A stretch of 35,839 bases of DNA from JBDSLU01 sp039916225 (GCA_039916225.1 JBDSLU010000308.1:1-35839), one strand, 5' to 3'; counted from the stretch's first letter, positions 8,326 to 17,894 are shown. A program made the numbers and translations. Notes: generated by a model not told the origin, from the letters alone.

Positions 8326-9336
8326 TCATCGGCCGTCGGGTTGGTCGACCTGGGCGACGATCTGCCAGATCCCGGACGCATTACGTCGCCAGACGCGGAT
8401 GTAGTGACCCGAGGGCGCCGCGGTCGCTGCCGGGGCCGCTCCCGCCATGCGGGTTTCATAGCGGCCATAGCTGTAGCCGAGGTCGGCGGACCGGGCCTGG
8501 GCCGTGGCCAGCGATGTCTGCCGCCGGCTCGCCGCCGCGCGCGCGTCCGGGTCGGCCTCGATCGCGGCGCGGCCGACGAGCGGCAGTGATCCGGGCCGGT
8601 GGTAGCGCGCTTCGCCGGCCAAGGCTCGCAGGAACCCGGCGTCGGCGTTCGCCGTGCGCTCGGCCTGCATCAGCGGCAGGACGGGATCGGCCGGCGCGGC
8701 CGGCCCGGGGGCTGCCGGTGCGACGTAGCGGCCGCCGCCGGCGGGCATCCGGACGAAGCCGGCGGGGAAGTCGACCGGCGATGGCGCGTCGGCGCCGACG
8801 TCGATGAAGACGCGCCAGCCTTCCAAACGGCGGGTCCAGATCGACAGGTAGTTGCCGTAGTGCTTCAAGCCGTCCGGGGCGGTGAACGTCGACGGTCCGG
8901 TGAGCCAGCCCAGCTCGCCGCTGGCCGCGACGTCGCCGCTGCGCGGCTCCCATTCGAGCTGCGCCGCCAGCGGATTGGGCGGCGCTGGCCGCGCCGTCAG
9001 CTGATCCCAGGCGTTGCCCAGTGCCGGCCGGAAGCCGACCGAGTCGCGCGCGAACCAGGCCAGGAAGCCGGCGCGGATGCCGACCGTGGCGGTCTCGCGG
9101 GCGAAGGCGCGCTCGGCCTCGGCGAGTGCCGCCAGCGGATTGGCGTCGACAGCCGGCGCGGCGGCCCTCTTCGCGAGGTCCGGCGGCGGTGCCTGCGCCG
9201 ACGTCAGGCCGGGGATGACGATGGCCGACACGAGCGTGGCGACACAGGCGGCGGTGCGTGCGAACCGAAACGGGAACGGGCACGCGAGCGGGAGCGGGAG
9301 CGGGAACCGGAGCCGGAACGGGCGAGGGCGCGTCAC
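8326..9336 (-). CDS. Exported protein with two NTF2/SnoaL-like (DUF4440-type) regions
   Basis: Taken from GTG 9336, which has a GGGGGTG-like ribosome site just upstream; 336 residues. An ATG 87 bases upstream is in frame but would put 29 residues before the export signal. Residues 1-49 form a long signal peptide with a strange first part made of alternating Arg/Pro/Phe/Leu, then a normal hydrophobic core ending near TSAQA. The mature part has two similar regions (about 65-190 and 210-335), each with an acidic helix start (AEAERAFARET; MQAERTANADAG) and a late WRVFIDVGAD or IWQIVAQVDQ strand. This fits paired SnoaL/DUF4440 folds, which bind small hydrophobic ligands. No catalytic role can be assigned. 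Confidence 0.72.
   Translation of the reverse strand: MTRPRPFRLRFPLPLPLACPFPFRFARTAACVATLVSAIVIPGLTSAQAPPPDLAKRAAAPAVDANPLAALAEAERAFARETATVGIRAGFLAWFARDSVGFRPALGNAWDQLTARPAPPNPLAAQLEWEPRSGDVAASGELGWLTGPSTFTAPDGLKHYGNYLSIWTRRLEGWRVFIDVGADAPSPVDFPAGFVRMPAGGGRYVAPAAPGPAAPADPVLPLMQAERTANADAGFLRALAGEARYHRPGSLPLVGRAAIEADPDARAAASRRQTSLATAQARSADLGYSYGRYETRMAGAAPAATAAPSGHYIRVWRRNASGIWQIVAQVDQPDGR
9262..9330. repeat. CGGGAG/CGGGAA hexamer-like low-complexity tract
   Basis: About 70 bases of imperfect six-base repeats (GGGAAC, GGGAGC, GGAACC) encode the Arg/Pro/Leu/Phe-alternating start of the minus-strand signal peptide. Gains or losses of whole hexamers would keep the frame. Confidence 0.7.
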
Positions 9337-9454
9337 GGGCACCCCCTGTGCTGGGACCGAGGCCGAGGATAGCAAGCCGAGTGCCCGCCACACACGACGG
9401 TCGTAACAAACGCGTCCCGACACCCGCCGGCCTGGGCGACATCAAAGCACCCGA

Positions 9455-10444
9455 ATGTTCAACCCGCCACAGTTCTGGTGCGGCCGCGACGCCGAGCCGC
9501 TCCGGCGCGTGACCTGGATCGAGCTGTTCTTCGACCTGGTCTTCGTCGCGGCGGTGGCCCAGCTCGGCACGCGGTTCGCTGCTGGCGTGACGCCGGCCGG
9601 CGTCGCCCACTACGGCGCGCTGTTCCTGCTGGTGTGGTGGGCCTGGAACGGCTATGCCGTCTACGCGACGCGCTTCCACTCGGACGACGCCGTCGACTGG
9701 ACGCTGACGCTGCTGCAGATGTTCGCCGTCACCTTCATGGCCGCCAACGCCGAAGGCACGCTCGACAGCGAGTCGACGGCGGGGTTCGTCGCCGCCTTCG
9801 CGATCATGCGGATCCTGCTGGTGCTGCAGTACCTGCGGGCGGCGGCGATCGTGCCAGCCCGCCGGCTCGCGCTCGAGTGCGCGACTGGCATCGGAGTGGG
9901 CGCGGCCCTCTGGCTGCTGTCGGCGCTGGTGCCGATGCCGATGCGGGTGTGGCTGTGGGCGGCCGCGGTGCTCGTCGAGGCGGTCACGACCATCGTGACC
10001 GCGCGACATACCGAGACCCTGCCGCCCGATGCCGAGCACCTGCCGGAACGAGTCGGCCTCTTCACGCTCATCTTCTTCGGCGAATCGATGATCGCGGTGA
10101 TGAAGGGGATCCAGGGCCAGCCGACCTGGTCGCTGTCCGCCGCCAGCGCCGCCTTCCTCGGCCTCGGCGCGATCTTCGGCGCCTGGGCCTGGTACTTCGG
10201 CCCGGCCCGGGCCGCGACGCCCCGCCACGTCCGCACCCGGGGCGACGTGCGCGCGTTCGAAGCGTGGCAGTTCGTGCACCTGCCGCTCTACATCGGGCTC
10301 GCCTTGTTCGGCGTCGTCATCGAGCACGTCATCGTGCACGGCGGCCTCGCCGCCATCCACCGCCCCGAAGCTGTCGCCCTCGGCGCGGCCTCCGCCGCCG
10401 TCGTGGCGTCACTCGTGGCCCTGACGCGGATGGCGACCCCCTAG
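9455..10444 (+). CDS. Low-temperature-requirement A (LtrA)-like membrane protein
   Basis: A 329-residue polytopic membrane protein. The family signature RVTWIELFFDLVFVAAVAQL is at residues 18-37 and the second conserved stretch FTLIFFGESMIAVMKG at about 202-217. Eight or more hydrophobic segments follow one another to the C-terminus. LtrA was named from a Listeria gene needed for growth in the cold, but its biochemical role is not established. It is divergent from the NTF2-like gene (118 bases between starts). No clear Shine-Dalgarno site is seen before ATG 9455. Confidence 0.9.
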   Translation: MFNPPQFWCGRDAEPLRRVTWIELFFDLVFVAAVAQLGTRFAAGVTPAGVAHYGALFLLVWWAWNGYAVYATRFHSDDAVDWTLTLLQMFAVTFMAANAEGTLDSESTAGFVAAFAIMRILLVLQYLRAAAIVPARRLALECATGIGVGAALWLLSALVPMPMRVWLWAAAVLVEAVTTIVTARHTETLPPDAEHLPERVGLFTLIFFGESMIAVMKGIQGQPTWSLSAASAAFLGLGAIFGAWAWYFGPARAATPRHVRTRGDVRAFEAWQFVHLPLYIGLALFGVVIEHVIVHGGLAAIHRPEAVALGAASAAVVASLVALTRMATP

Positions 10445-10583
10445 TCCAGGGGACTGGTGTCCGCGACCGGGCACTGCGATCCCGCAATCGCCCGCCTGGA
10501 ACAGTCCGGGATCCCCTGAGGCGAGCCGCCACGCGGCGAATCCTCGCCGCCGGGATGAGCACGAGTCTTGCCTCAGCCGCGGC
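10445..10583. other. Intergenic region before the ADOP cluster, with a hairpin
   Basis: The 139 bases contain nested inverted repeats (GGCGAG...CTCGCC around 10521-10552 enclosing GCCG...CGGC), which could end LtrA transcription. No regulator gene (for example PadR, often found before ADOP genes) is present here. No convincing -10/-35 pair was found. Confidence 0.4.
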
Positions 10584-12995
10584 ATGTTCGCCCACCCGAT
10601 CCTGCTGGCCCTGCGCTCGCTCCGCGCCGCCCCGGTCTTCACGGCCACGGCGCTCGTCACGCTGGCCCTGGGCATCGGCGTGAACACGTCGATGTTCTCG
10701 ATCCTGAACGCCACCTTGCTCCGGTCGCTGCCCTACCGCGACCCGGGACAGCTGGTGCGGGTCTACCGGACCACGACGCGCTCGCAGACGCTGCCGCACT
10801 CGCCGGCCAACTTCCTCGACCATCAGGCGCAGAACGCCGTGTTTGCCGGCCTCGCCGCGGTGTCGTGGACCGACTTCGCCCTGGCCGAGCCCGGCCATCC
10901 GGCGGAGCGCGTCGCCGGGATGACGGTCACCGGTGACTTCTTCGCCCTGCTCGGCGTCCAGCCCGCCCTGGGCCGTGCCCTGACCCGCGACGACGACCAG
11001 CCGGGCCGGGAGCACGTGGTCGTCCTGAGCGACACCTTCTGGCGGCGGCGCTTCTCGGCCGATCCGACGATCGTCGGCCGCGACGTGCGCCTCGACGGCG
11101 AGCGCGTCACCGTCGTCGGGGTCATGCCGGCGGCCTTCGAGGAGCGCCAGCTGTGGGGCAGGATAGAGATGTGGCGCCCGATCGCCTTCGACGCCGGGAC
11201 GCGGCAGAACCGCGGCAGCAACTGGCTCGCCATCGTCGGACGCCTGAAGCCGGACACGACGGTCGCCGCAGCACAGGCCGGCATGGGCGCCGTGGCGGCG
11301 CGGCTGGCCCGCGACTTCCCGGGACCCAACGCCGAGAGCGGGGTCAGCGTCCTGCCGCTCGCCGCGACCGGCGCCGACCCGACGATCCGATTGCTGTCGT
11401 GGTTCGCGATGGGGCTCGCCGGCTGCGTGCTGCTGATCGCGTGCGCCAATCTGGCCAACCTGCAGCTGGCCCGCAACGTCGGCCGGGCCCGCGACTTCGC
11501 ATTGCACGCCGCGCTCGGCGCCTCACGGATGCGTGTCATCCGCCAGTCATTGGTCGAGAGCGTGCTGCTCGGCGTGACCGGTGGCGGCCTCGGCCTGCTG
11601 GTGGCCGCGTGGACCACCGACGCGCTCGGATCGCGCGTCGACATCGCCGGGCAGGTGGGCCTGGCAATGCCGCTCGATCGCACCGTGCTCGCCTTCACCG
11701 CCGGGGCGTCGGTGCTCACCGGCGTGGTGTTCGGCATCCTGCCGGCGTGGCTGGCGTCGCGCGGCGACGTCAACGAGACACTGAAGCAGGGCGGGCGCGG
11801 CTCGACGTCCCGCGCGCACCACCGCCTGCGGCACGGCCTCATCGTCGCCGAGGTCGCGATTGCGCTCGTCCTCCTGTCCGCCGCCGGCTTCTTCATTCGC
11901 GGCATCGACCGGTTCGCCGTGCGCGATCACGGCTGGCGCACCGGCCAGCTGCTGACGGGCTCGCTGACGCTGTCGAGCGCCTATGCGAAGCACGACGCCC
12001 GGCGCGCCTTCCATGAGCGCCTGCAGACGCGCCTGGCGGCCCTGCCCGGCGTCGAGCGCGTGGCGCTCTCGGGGAGCCTGCCGTTCAACGGCTTCCCGTC
12101 CGGGCAGCGCTTCATCATCGAAGGCCGGCAGGCGCCGCGCAGCGGCACCGAGCCGGTGCGCGATGTCAACTTCGTCAGCCCCGAGTACTTCGACACGCTC
12201 GGCATCGGCCTGGTGGAAGGCCGCGCGTTCCAGGCTGCCGACCTGACCCGCGAGCCGATCCCGACGATCATCAACGAGACGATGGCGCGGCAGTTCTGGC
12301 CCGGCCAGAGCGCCCTCGGGAAGCGCATCGCCCATCCGCTGGAGATGCAGTGGCAGGAGATCGTCGGCGTCGTCCGCGACGTCAGTTTCGCGACCAACCT
12401 GAGCGAGCCGAACACCCGCTTTCAGGCCTACCGGCTGCTGGGCCGCGAGCCGAACCGCTCCTTCGCCGTGACGATCCGCTCGGCGCTGCCACCCGAGACC
12501 CTGACCGATGCCTTCCAGCGCACGGTGGCGGCCATCGATCCGGATCAGCCGGTGCAGGGAGTCCAGTCTGCCACCCGCGTGATCACTCGCGGCCTGGCCA
12601 ACTTCGCCCTCGTCGGCTGGCTGCTCGCCGGCTTCGCCCTGCTCGGCCTGTTCCTGGCCGCAGTCGGCATCTACGGTGTCATCGCCGGCTTCGTCGGCCA
12701 GCGCATCAACGAGATCGGGATCCGGCTCGCCCTCGGGGCCCAGGCCCGCGACGTGCTGCGCCTCGTGCTCGGTCAGGGGCTGCGCCTGGCGCTCGTCGGG
12801 ATCGCCATCGGCTTGTTCGGCACCTACGCGGTCGCCCGCCTGCTGGCCGCGATCGCGCCGTCGCTGCCGGCGCCCGAAGCCACCACCGCGGCAACGGTCA
12901 CCGGCGTGCTGAGTGGATGCGCGCTGCTCGCGTGCTGGCTGCCGGCCCGGCAGGCGGTGCGGGTCGACCCCAACGTCGCGTTGCGCGCGGACTGA
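10584..12995 (+). CDS. ADOP-type permease 1 (MacB periplasmic core plus duplicated FtsX domains)
   Basis: 803 residues. It has an N-terminal membrane helix (about 15-42, TALVTLALGIGVNTSMFSIL), a MacB-like periplasmic domain (about 45-265), three FtsX-type helices (about 275-390), another helix (about 415-440, GLIVAEVAIALVLLSAAGFF), a second periplasmic domain (about 450-665) and a C-terminal FtsX module (about 675-800) with the NEIGIRLALGAQ motif. This duplicated architecture defines the acidobacterial duplicated orphan permeases. No ATPase gene is nearby; such proteins probably work with an ATPase encoded elsewhere or as mechanotransmitters. The next ADOP starts 12 bases after its stop. The substrate is unknown. 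Confidence 0.94.
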   Translation: MFAHPILLALRSLRAAPVFTATALVTLALGIGVNTSMFSILNATLLRSLPYRDPGQLVRVYRTTTRSQTLPHSPANFLDHQAQNAVFAGLAAVSWTDFALAEPGHPAERVAGMTVTGDFFALLGVQPALGRALTRDDDQPGREHVVVLSDTFWRRRFSADPTIVGRDVRLDGERVTVVGVMPAAFEERQLWGRIEMWRPIAFDAGTRQNRGSNWLAIVGRLKPDTTVAAAQAGMGAVAARLARDFPGPNAESGVSVLPLAATGADPTIRLLSWFAMGLAGCVLLIACANLANLQLARNVGRARDFALHAALGASRMRVIRQSLVESVLLGVTGGGLGLLVAAWTTDALGSRVDIAGQVGLAMPLDRTVLAFTAGASVLTGVVFGILPAWLASRGDVNETLKQGGRGSTSRAHHRLRHGLIVAEVAIALVLLSAAGFFIRGIDRFAVRDHGWRTGQLLTGSLTLSSAYAKHDARRAFHERLQTRLAALPGVERVALSGSLPFNGFPSGQRFIIEGRQAPRSGTEPVRDVNFVSPEYFDTLGIGLVEGRAFQAADLTREPIPTIINETMARQFWPGQSALGKRIAHPLEMQWQEIVGVVRDVSFATNLSEPNTRFQAYRLLGREPNRSFAVTIRSALPPETLTDAFQRTVAAIDPDQPVQGVQSATRVITRGLANFALVGWLLAGFALLGLFLAAVGIYGVIAGFVGQRINEIGIRLALGAQARDVLRLVLGQGLRLALVGIAIGLFGTYAVARLLAAIAPSLPAPEATTAATVTGVLSGCALLACWLPARQAVRVDPNVALRAD

Positions 12996-13007
12996 AGAGA
13001 GGTGGCC

Positions 13008-15440
13008 ATGTCCCTGTCGTTTCGTCTGGCCCTCCGCAGCCTGCGAGCAGCGCCCGTCTTTACCGTCACGGCGCTCGCGACGCTGGCGCTGTGCCTGGGG
13101 GCGACGGTGACGATCTTCGCCCTCGTCGACGCCGTGCTGTTGCGGCCGCTGCCGTACCGGGACGCCGATCGCCTCGTCACGATCTCCCACGCCTACAGCA
13201 AGCTGTCCCTGCCGATCGCAGGAGCCTCGCTGACCAGTTACTACGAGCGCCGCGGCCGGATTCCGGCCCTGGCCTCGCTGGCGGCGCTCGACCAGGCCGC
13301 GTCGCTCGTCGGCGAGACCGGCGCGACGTCGCGTGAGCCGATCGGGCGCGTCACGCCAGAGTTCTTCACGACGCTGGGCGTCACACCGCTCCTGGGCCGC
13401 GTCTTCACCGAAGGCGAGCTGACCTACCAGACCGATCACGTGGCGATGCTCACCTACGAGTACTGGCAGCGGCAGTACGGCGGCGACCCTCGGGTGCTCG
13501 ATCGCGCCGTACGGATCGATGGCATCCTGCGTCGCATCGTCGGCGTGCTGCCGCCGGGCTTCCGCTATCTGTCGTTCGACGCGCCGGTCTATCTGCCGCT
13601 CTCGTCCGAAGAAGGGGAGCGCAACATCGGGGCCCGGCACAGCGCCGGCAAGACCCTGATCGGTCGCCTGCGGCCGGGCGCCACGCTGGCCGAGGCGCAG
13701 GCGCAGATCGATGCCCACGACCGGGCCCACGCCGCCGAGTTCCCGGAGCCGTCGGTGGTCGCCGACGCCGGCTTCCACAGCATCGTGGCGCCACTGCACG
13801 CCCAGCACGTCGACGCGGTCCGCTTGCCGCTCCTCCTCTTACAGGCGGGCGCGCTGGTGCTCCTGGCGATCGGCAGCGTCAACCTGGTGAACCTGTGGCT
13901 GGTGCGTGCGACCGGCCGGACCCGCGATCGCGCCATTCGCCAGGCTCTTGGCGCCGGCCGCCGCGATCTGGCGCTCGAGGTGGCGGTCGAAGCCCTGCTC
14001 ATCGCCGTCGCCGGTGCGCTGCTCGGCGTCGTCGCTGCTGACTTCGGCGTGCGCGGGCTCGTGCTGCTCGGCGCCGATCATCTGCCGCTCGGCGCGCGGC
14101 TCGCGCTCGACGCGCGGGTCGTGGCCGCCGCGGTCGCAGCGGCGGTGACTGTCGGCGCTGCCGTTGCCCTGCCGGTGATGGCCTTCACCCGGCGCGGCCG
14201 GCTCCTCGATGCGATGCGGTCGGAGTCGCGCAGCGTCACGGCGGGGGCCGGTGTCGAGCGACTCCGCCACGGTTTCATCGTGGCGCAGATCGCGCTCTCG
14301 TTCGTCCTGCTCGCCGGCGCGTCGCTCCTGGGGGTGAGCCTGTGGCGCGCGATGGCGGTGCCGCCGGGGTTTCGCACCGACGGGACGACCGCCGCGCAGT
14401 TCACGCTGCCGTGGAGCGGCTACCACGAGACGGAGGCGTTCGTCCGCTTCTTCGATCGGCTGCTGACGGAAACGGGTCGGCAGCCAGGGGTCTCGGCCGT
14501 CGGGGTCGTCACCCTGCTTCCGGTCAGCGGCGGACGCGACACCTCGGCGGTGAGCGTCGAGGGGCGGACCGCCCCGCCGGGCAGCCCAGTCGCGGTGCCG
14601 ACGGCGATTGGCATCGGCGGCGACTACTTCCGCGCCATGGGCGTGCCGCTCGTCGCCGGACGCTACCTGGATGCGTCGGACGCGCGGCGGCGCGAGTGCA
14701 CCTGCGTCGTCGACGACGCCTTCGCCCATCGCGAGTGGCCGCAGGGACGGGCCCTCGGCGGGCGCATCCATCGCGGCTCGACGCCGGGCCCGGATGTCCA
14801 GGTGTGCACCGTGGTCGGCGTCGTCGCCCCGGTCAAGCTCGGGTCGCCGACCGACGACGCGGGGACCGGCGTGATCTACTACTCGTGGCAGAACATGCGT
14901 TCGCGCACCTACTACCTGGTCGTCCGCAGCGGGGCGACCGCGGAGGCCCTGGCGCCGACGCTGGCGCGCCTGGTCCGTGGCATCGACCCCGAGCTGCCGC
15001 TGACCGACGTGCGCAGCATGGACACGCGTCTCGCCGACAGCCTGCAGTCGCGGCGCACGCCGGCGCTGGTCGCCGGATTGTTCGCGCTCGCCGCGCTCCT
15101 GCTCGCGGCCGTGGGACTCTACGGCGTGATGGCCTACGCGGTGGCGGCGCGGGTCAACGAGTTCGGCATCCGCATGGCGCTCGGGGCGCTGCGCGGCGAC
15201 GTGCTGCGGCTGGTGCTGGCGCAAGGCGGGCGGCTGGTCGCCTCCGGCCTGGCGCTCGGGCTGGTGGTCGCGCTGTGGGCGACGACGTTGATGTCGCACT
15301 TGCTGTTCGGCGTCGATTCGACCAGCCCGCTGGCCCTGGGCGGGGTCGGGCTGCTCCTCGTGTCGGTCGCGGCCGTGGCCTGCGCCGTCCCCGCCGTGCG
15401 GGCCGCGCGCGTCACGCCGCTGGTCGCGCTCCGAAAGTAA
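13008..15440 (+). CDS. ADOP-type permease 2
   Basis: 810 residues from ATG 13008, preceded by GAAGAGAGG; a GTG six bases earlier is possible but lies in the ribosome site. The domain order is the same as in the gene before: helix, MacB-type periplasmic core, FtsX helices, second core, C-terminal FtsX (VNEFGIRMALGALRGDVLRL near residue 715). The N-terminal SFRLALRSLRAAPVFTVTAL closely resembles the first ADOP (ILLALRSLRAAPVFTATAL), showing recent common origin, whereas the periplasmic domains differ much more. It is the middle gene of a three-gene unit; the next ATG is five bases after its stop. Likely an inner-membrane component of an ABC-type export or lipid-linked process; function unproven. 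Confidence 0.94.
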   Translation: MSLSFRLALRSLRAAPVFTVTALATLALCLGATVTIFALVDAVLLRPLPYRDADRLVTISHAYSKLSLPIAGASLTSYYERRGRIPALASLAALDQAASLVGETGATSREPIGRVTPEFFTTLGVTPLLGRVFTEGELTYQTDHVAMLTYEYWQRQYGGDPRVLDRAVRIDGILRRIVGVLPPGFRYLSFDAPVYLPLSSEEGERNIGARHSAGKTLIGRLRPGATLAEAQAQIDAHDRAHAAEFPEPSVVADAGFHSIVAPLHAQHVDAVRLPLLLLQAGALVLLAIGSVNLVNLWLVRATGRTRDRAIRQALGAGRRDLALEVAVEALLIAVAGALLGVVAADFGVRGLVLLGADHLPLGARLALDARVVAAAVAAAVTVGAAVALPVMAFTRRGRLLDAMRSESRSVTAGAGVERLRHGFIVAQIALSFVLLAGASLLGVSLWRAMAVPPGFRTDGTTAAQFTLPWSGYHETEAFVRFFDRLLTETGRQPGVSAVGVVTLLPVSGGRDTSAVSVEGRTAPPGSPVAVPTAIGIGGDYFRAMGVPLVAGRYLDASDARRRECTCVVDDAFAHREWPQGRALGGRIHRGSTPGPDVQVCTVVGVVAPVKLGSPTDDAGTGVIYYSWQNMRSRTYYLVVRSGATAEALAPTLARLVRGIDPELPLTDVRSMDTRLADSLQSRRTPALVAGLFALAALLLAAVGLYGVMAYAVAARVNEFGIRMALGALRGDVLRLVLAQGGRLVASGLALGLVVALWATTLMSHLLFGVDSTSPLALGGVGLLLVSVAAVACAVPAVRAARVTPLVALRK

Positions 15441-15445
15441 GACTC

Positions 15446-17818
15446 ATGAGAACACTCCGCTACGCCGTCCGCCAGCTCGCCGCGACGCCCGGTTTCACCG
15501 CGGTGGCCATCCTCATCGTCGCCATCGGCATCGGCGCCTCGACGGCCATGTTCAGCACCGTTCACGCGGTGGTGCTGAAACCGCTCTCGCTGCCCGAGGC
15601 CGATCGCCTCGTCGCCGTCTACGAGACGAACCTCGAGCGCAACGTGCCGTCTTTCTCGGTCTCGGTGCCGAACTACGTCGACTTCAAGGCCCGGGCGACG
15701 AGCTTCACCGCGATGGCGGCCGTGACGTGGCGGGCGATGAACCTCACCGGGGGCGGCGAACCGCAGCTGATCCAGGTGCGGACGGTCACCGCCAACTTCC
15801 TCCGCACGCTGGGCGTGCCGATGGCCCAGGGACGGGACTTCGCCGCCGAGGAGGACCGCCCCAACGGTCCGAAGGTCGCGGTCATTTCGAACGGGTTCTG
15901 GCGCCGGCACTTCGGCGGCCGGCCCGACGTCGTCGGCCAGACGCTGCGGCTCGACGGGGACGCCTACGCTGTCGTCGGCGTCACGGCGGCCGGGCTGCCG
16001 CTGCCCGGCGACATCGAGATCGCGGTGCCGATGCAGGCCGACGCGGCCCAGGAGCGTCGCCTGAACAAGGAGCTCGACGTCTTCGCCCGACTCGCGCCCG
16101 GCGTGTCGATCGAGACGGCCGATCGCGAGCTGCAGGCAATCGCGGCGCAGATCGCGCCGTCGTTGCCGGCCGGCGAGCGCGGCTGGCGCACCCGCCTCGT
16201 CCCGCTCGCCGACGATATCGTCGGCGACGGACTCCGGCGGACGCTGCTGGTGCTGCTCGGCGCCGTCGGGCTGCTGCTGCTCGTCGCCTGCGCCAACCTG
16301 TCGAACCTGCTGCTGGTGCGCGCCTCGGCGCGCGGCTTCGAGCTGGCCGTCCGCCGCGCCCTCGGCGAGTCGCGCGGTCGGGCCATCGCGCAGCTGCTCG
16401 TCGAGAGTCTGGTGGTCACCGCGATCGGCGGCGCCCTCGGCATCGTCCTGGCGTCGTGGAGCGTCGAGGCCCTGCGCACCCTGCCCATCGCGCGGATGAC
16501 CGAGATCGCCGTCGATCCGCGGGTGGTGGCGGTGGCGATCGCGGCGACCGTGATGTCCGGCATCCTGGCCGGCGTCGGGCCCGCGGTCCGCGCCAGCCAC
16601 GTGGCACCGCAGGAGGCGCTGCAGTCGCAGGCCGTGCGCCTGGCCCCGCGCTCGCGTCTGCGCGACGGCATGATCGTGGCGCAGCTCGGCTTGTCGCTGA
16701 CACTCCTGGTCGGCGCGGCGCTCGTCGCGCGCAGCTTCTGGAGTCTCCTGAGCGTCGATCCCGGCTTCTCGGTGGACCACGTCGTCACCATGGCCATGCG
16801 GCCCTCGATGGAGGCCGAGCCGTTCTACGAGGCGGTGGGTGAGCGGGTCCGGGCGCTGCCTGGGGTCGAATCCGCCGGGTTCATCTCGACCCTGCCGCTC
16901 GGTCCGGGCGGCAACACCAGCAACAGCATCGTGGCGGCCGGCTCGTCGCGGCGCGGCGCCGAGCAGTCGATCCAGTCGTCGTGGCGGCTGGTCGATGGCG
17001 GCTACTTCAAGGCGATGCGAATCCCGCTGCTGCGCGGCCGGACCTTCGACGGGCTGGCGACCGACGAGGCGGTGCGCAGCATCGTCCTCTCCAATTCGCT
17101 GGCCAGAGCGCTCTTCGGCGACGACGATCCGGTGGGGCGCGAGGTCGATCCGGGCGCGCACAACCGGCCGCTGCGCGTCATCGGCGTCGTCGGCGACGTC
17201 CGAAGCGGCCGGCTCGCCACCGATCCGCGGCCGGCGTTCTACTGGTCGTTCCACCGCTTCACCTACGGACCGATGCGGCTCGTGGTGAAGAGCCATCTGC
17301 CGACCGAGCAGATCATCGCGGCCGTGCGGCGCGAGGTGCGGGCGGTCGACACGGCCGCGCCGATCTTCCAGGTGGCGACGCTCGAGGCCGTGCGTGCCGA
17401 CAGCCTCGGCGAAGAACGGCTGCTGCTGCAGATGCTGTGGGCGTTCGCCGGGACGGCGCTGCTGCTGGCCGCGCTCGGCACCTACGGTGTCGTGGCGTTC
17501 GCCGTGCAGCAGCGGACGCGCGAGTTCGGCATCCGGATGGCGATCGGCGCCGATGCGTCCCGGGTGCGCCGGCTGGTGCTGGCGCAGGCGGCGCGGCTGG
17601 TGGCGTTCGGGAGCGCCGTCGGCCTCGTCGGCGCGCTGGCCACCGGACGGCTGGTCGAGACGCTGCTGTTCGGCGTCACGCCGTTCGACATCGTCAGCTA
17701 CCTCGCGGCGGTCGTGGCCCTGTCGTTCGCCGTCCTCGTCGCCGCGTGGTGGCCGGCCCGGCGCGCTGCCCGCGTCAACCCGCTGGTGGCCCTGGCTGCC
17801 ACCAACGGGCGCGTCTAG
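15446..17818 (+). CDS. ADOP-type permease 3
   Basis: 790 residues from ATG 15446, five bases after the preceding stop, with only a weak ribosome site (GAAAGTAAG), so translational coupling is likely. The open frame extends far upstream inside the previous gene, but the MacB/FtsX homology begins exactly at MRTLRYAVRQLAATPGFTAV, the usual ADOP start. The pattern is again helix - periplasmic core - FtsX - helix - core - FtsX (REFGIRMAIGADASRVRRLV). This copy starts with RYAVRQLAATPGFTA, the common ADOP form, and is more distant from the other two. A small GC hairpin at 17860-17877 follows the stop and may end the transcript. Confidence 0.94.
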   Translation: MRTLRYAVRQLAATPGFTAVAILIVAIGIGASTAMFSTVHAVVLKPLSLPEADRLVAVYETNLERNVPSFSVSVPNYVDFKARATSFTAMAAVTWRAMNLTGGGEPQLIQVRTVTANFLRTLGVPMAQGRDFAAEEDRPNGPKVAVISNGFWRRHFGGRPDVVGQTLRLDGDAYAVVGVTAAGLPLPGDIEIAVPMQADAAQERRLNKELDVFARLAPGVSIETADRELQAIAAQIAPSLPAGERGWRTRLVPLADDIVGDGLRRTLLVLLGAVGLLLLVACANLSNLLLVRASARGFELAVRRALGESRGRAIAQLLVESLVVTAIGGALGIVLASWSVEALRTLPIARMTEIAVDPRVVAVAIAATVMSGILAGVGPAVRASHVAPQEALQSQAVRLAPRSRLRDGMIVAQLGLSLTLLVGAALVARSFWSLLSVDPGFSVDHVVTMAMRPSMEAEPFYEAVGERVRALPGVESAGFISTLPLGPGGNTSNSIVAAGSSRRGAEQSIQSSWRLVDGGYFKAMRIPLLRGRTFDGLATDEAVRSIVLSNSLARALFGDDDPVGREVDPGAHNRPLRVIGVVGDVRSGRLATDPRPAFYWSFHRFTYGPMRLVVKSHLPTEQIIAAVRREVRAVDTAAPIFQVATLEAVRADSLGEERLLLQMLWAFAGTALLLAALGTYGVVAFAVQQRTREFGIRMAIGADASRVRRLVLAQAARLVAFGSAVGLVGALATGRLVETLLFGVTPFDIVSYLAAVVALSFAVLVAAWWPARRAARVNPLVALAATNGRV

Positions 17819-17859
17819 CGCGGGTCGTCGGGGCTCCGTTCGCGAGCGTTGCGGGAGCA

Positions 17860-17877
17860 GCCCGGTGGCCGCCGGGC
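17860..17877 (+). terminator. Possible weak terminator after ADOP 3
   Basis: GCCCGG/CCGGGC with a six-base loop, 42 bases after the stop. There is no T-run, and a start codon follows 17 bases later, so it may instead be part of the promoter region. Confidence 0.3.
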
Positions 17878-17881
17878 ATGC

Positions 17882-17887
17882 TACAGT
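17882..17887 (+). promoter_or_regulatory. TACAGT -10-like element before the acrylyl-CoA reductase-like gene
   Basis: TACAGT is followed by only seven bases and then GTG 17895. With initiation about seven bases after the -10, the transcript would begin at the start codon (leaderless). No ribosome site lies between. Confidence 0.4.
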
Positions 17888-17894
17888 CCGCGCC

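Noticed and set aside
14342..15445. Upstream extension of ADOP 3 into ADOP 2
   Set aside because: The extra 368 codons are out-of-frame shadow of ADOP 2; homology begins at ATG 15446.
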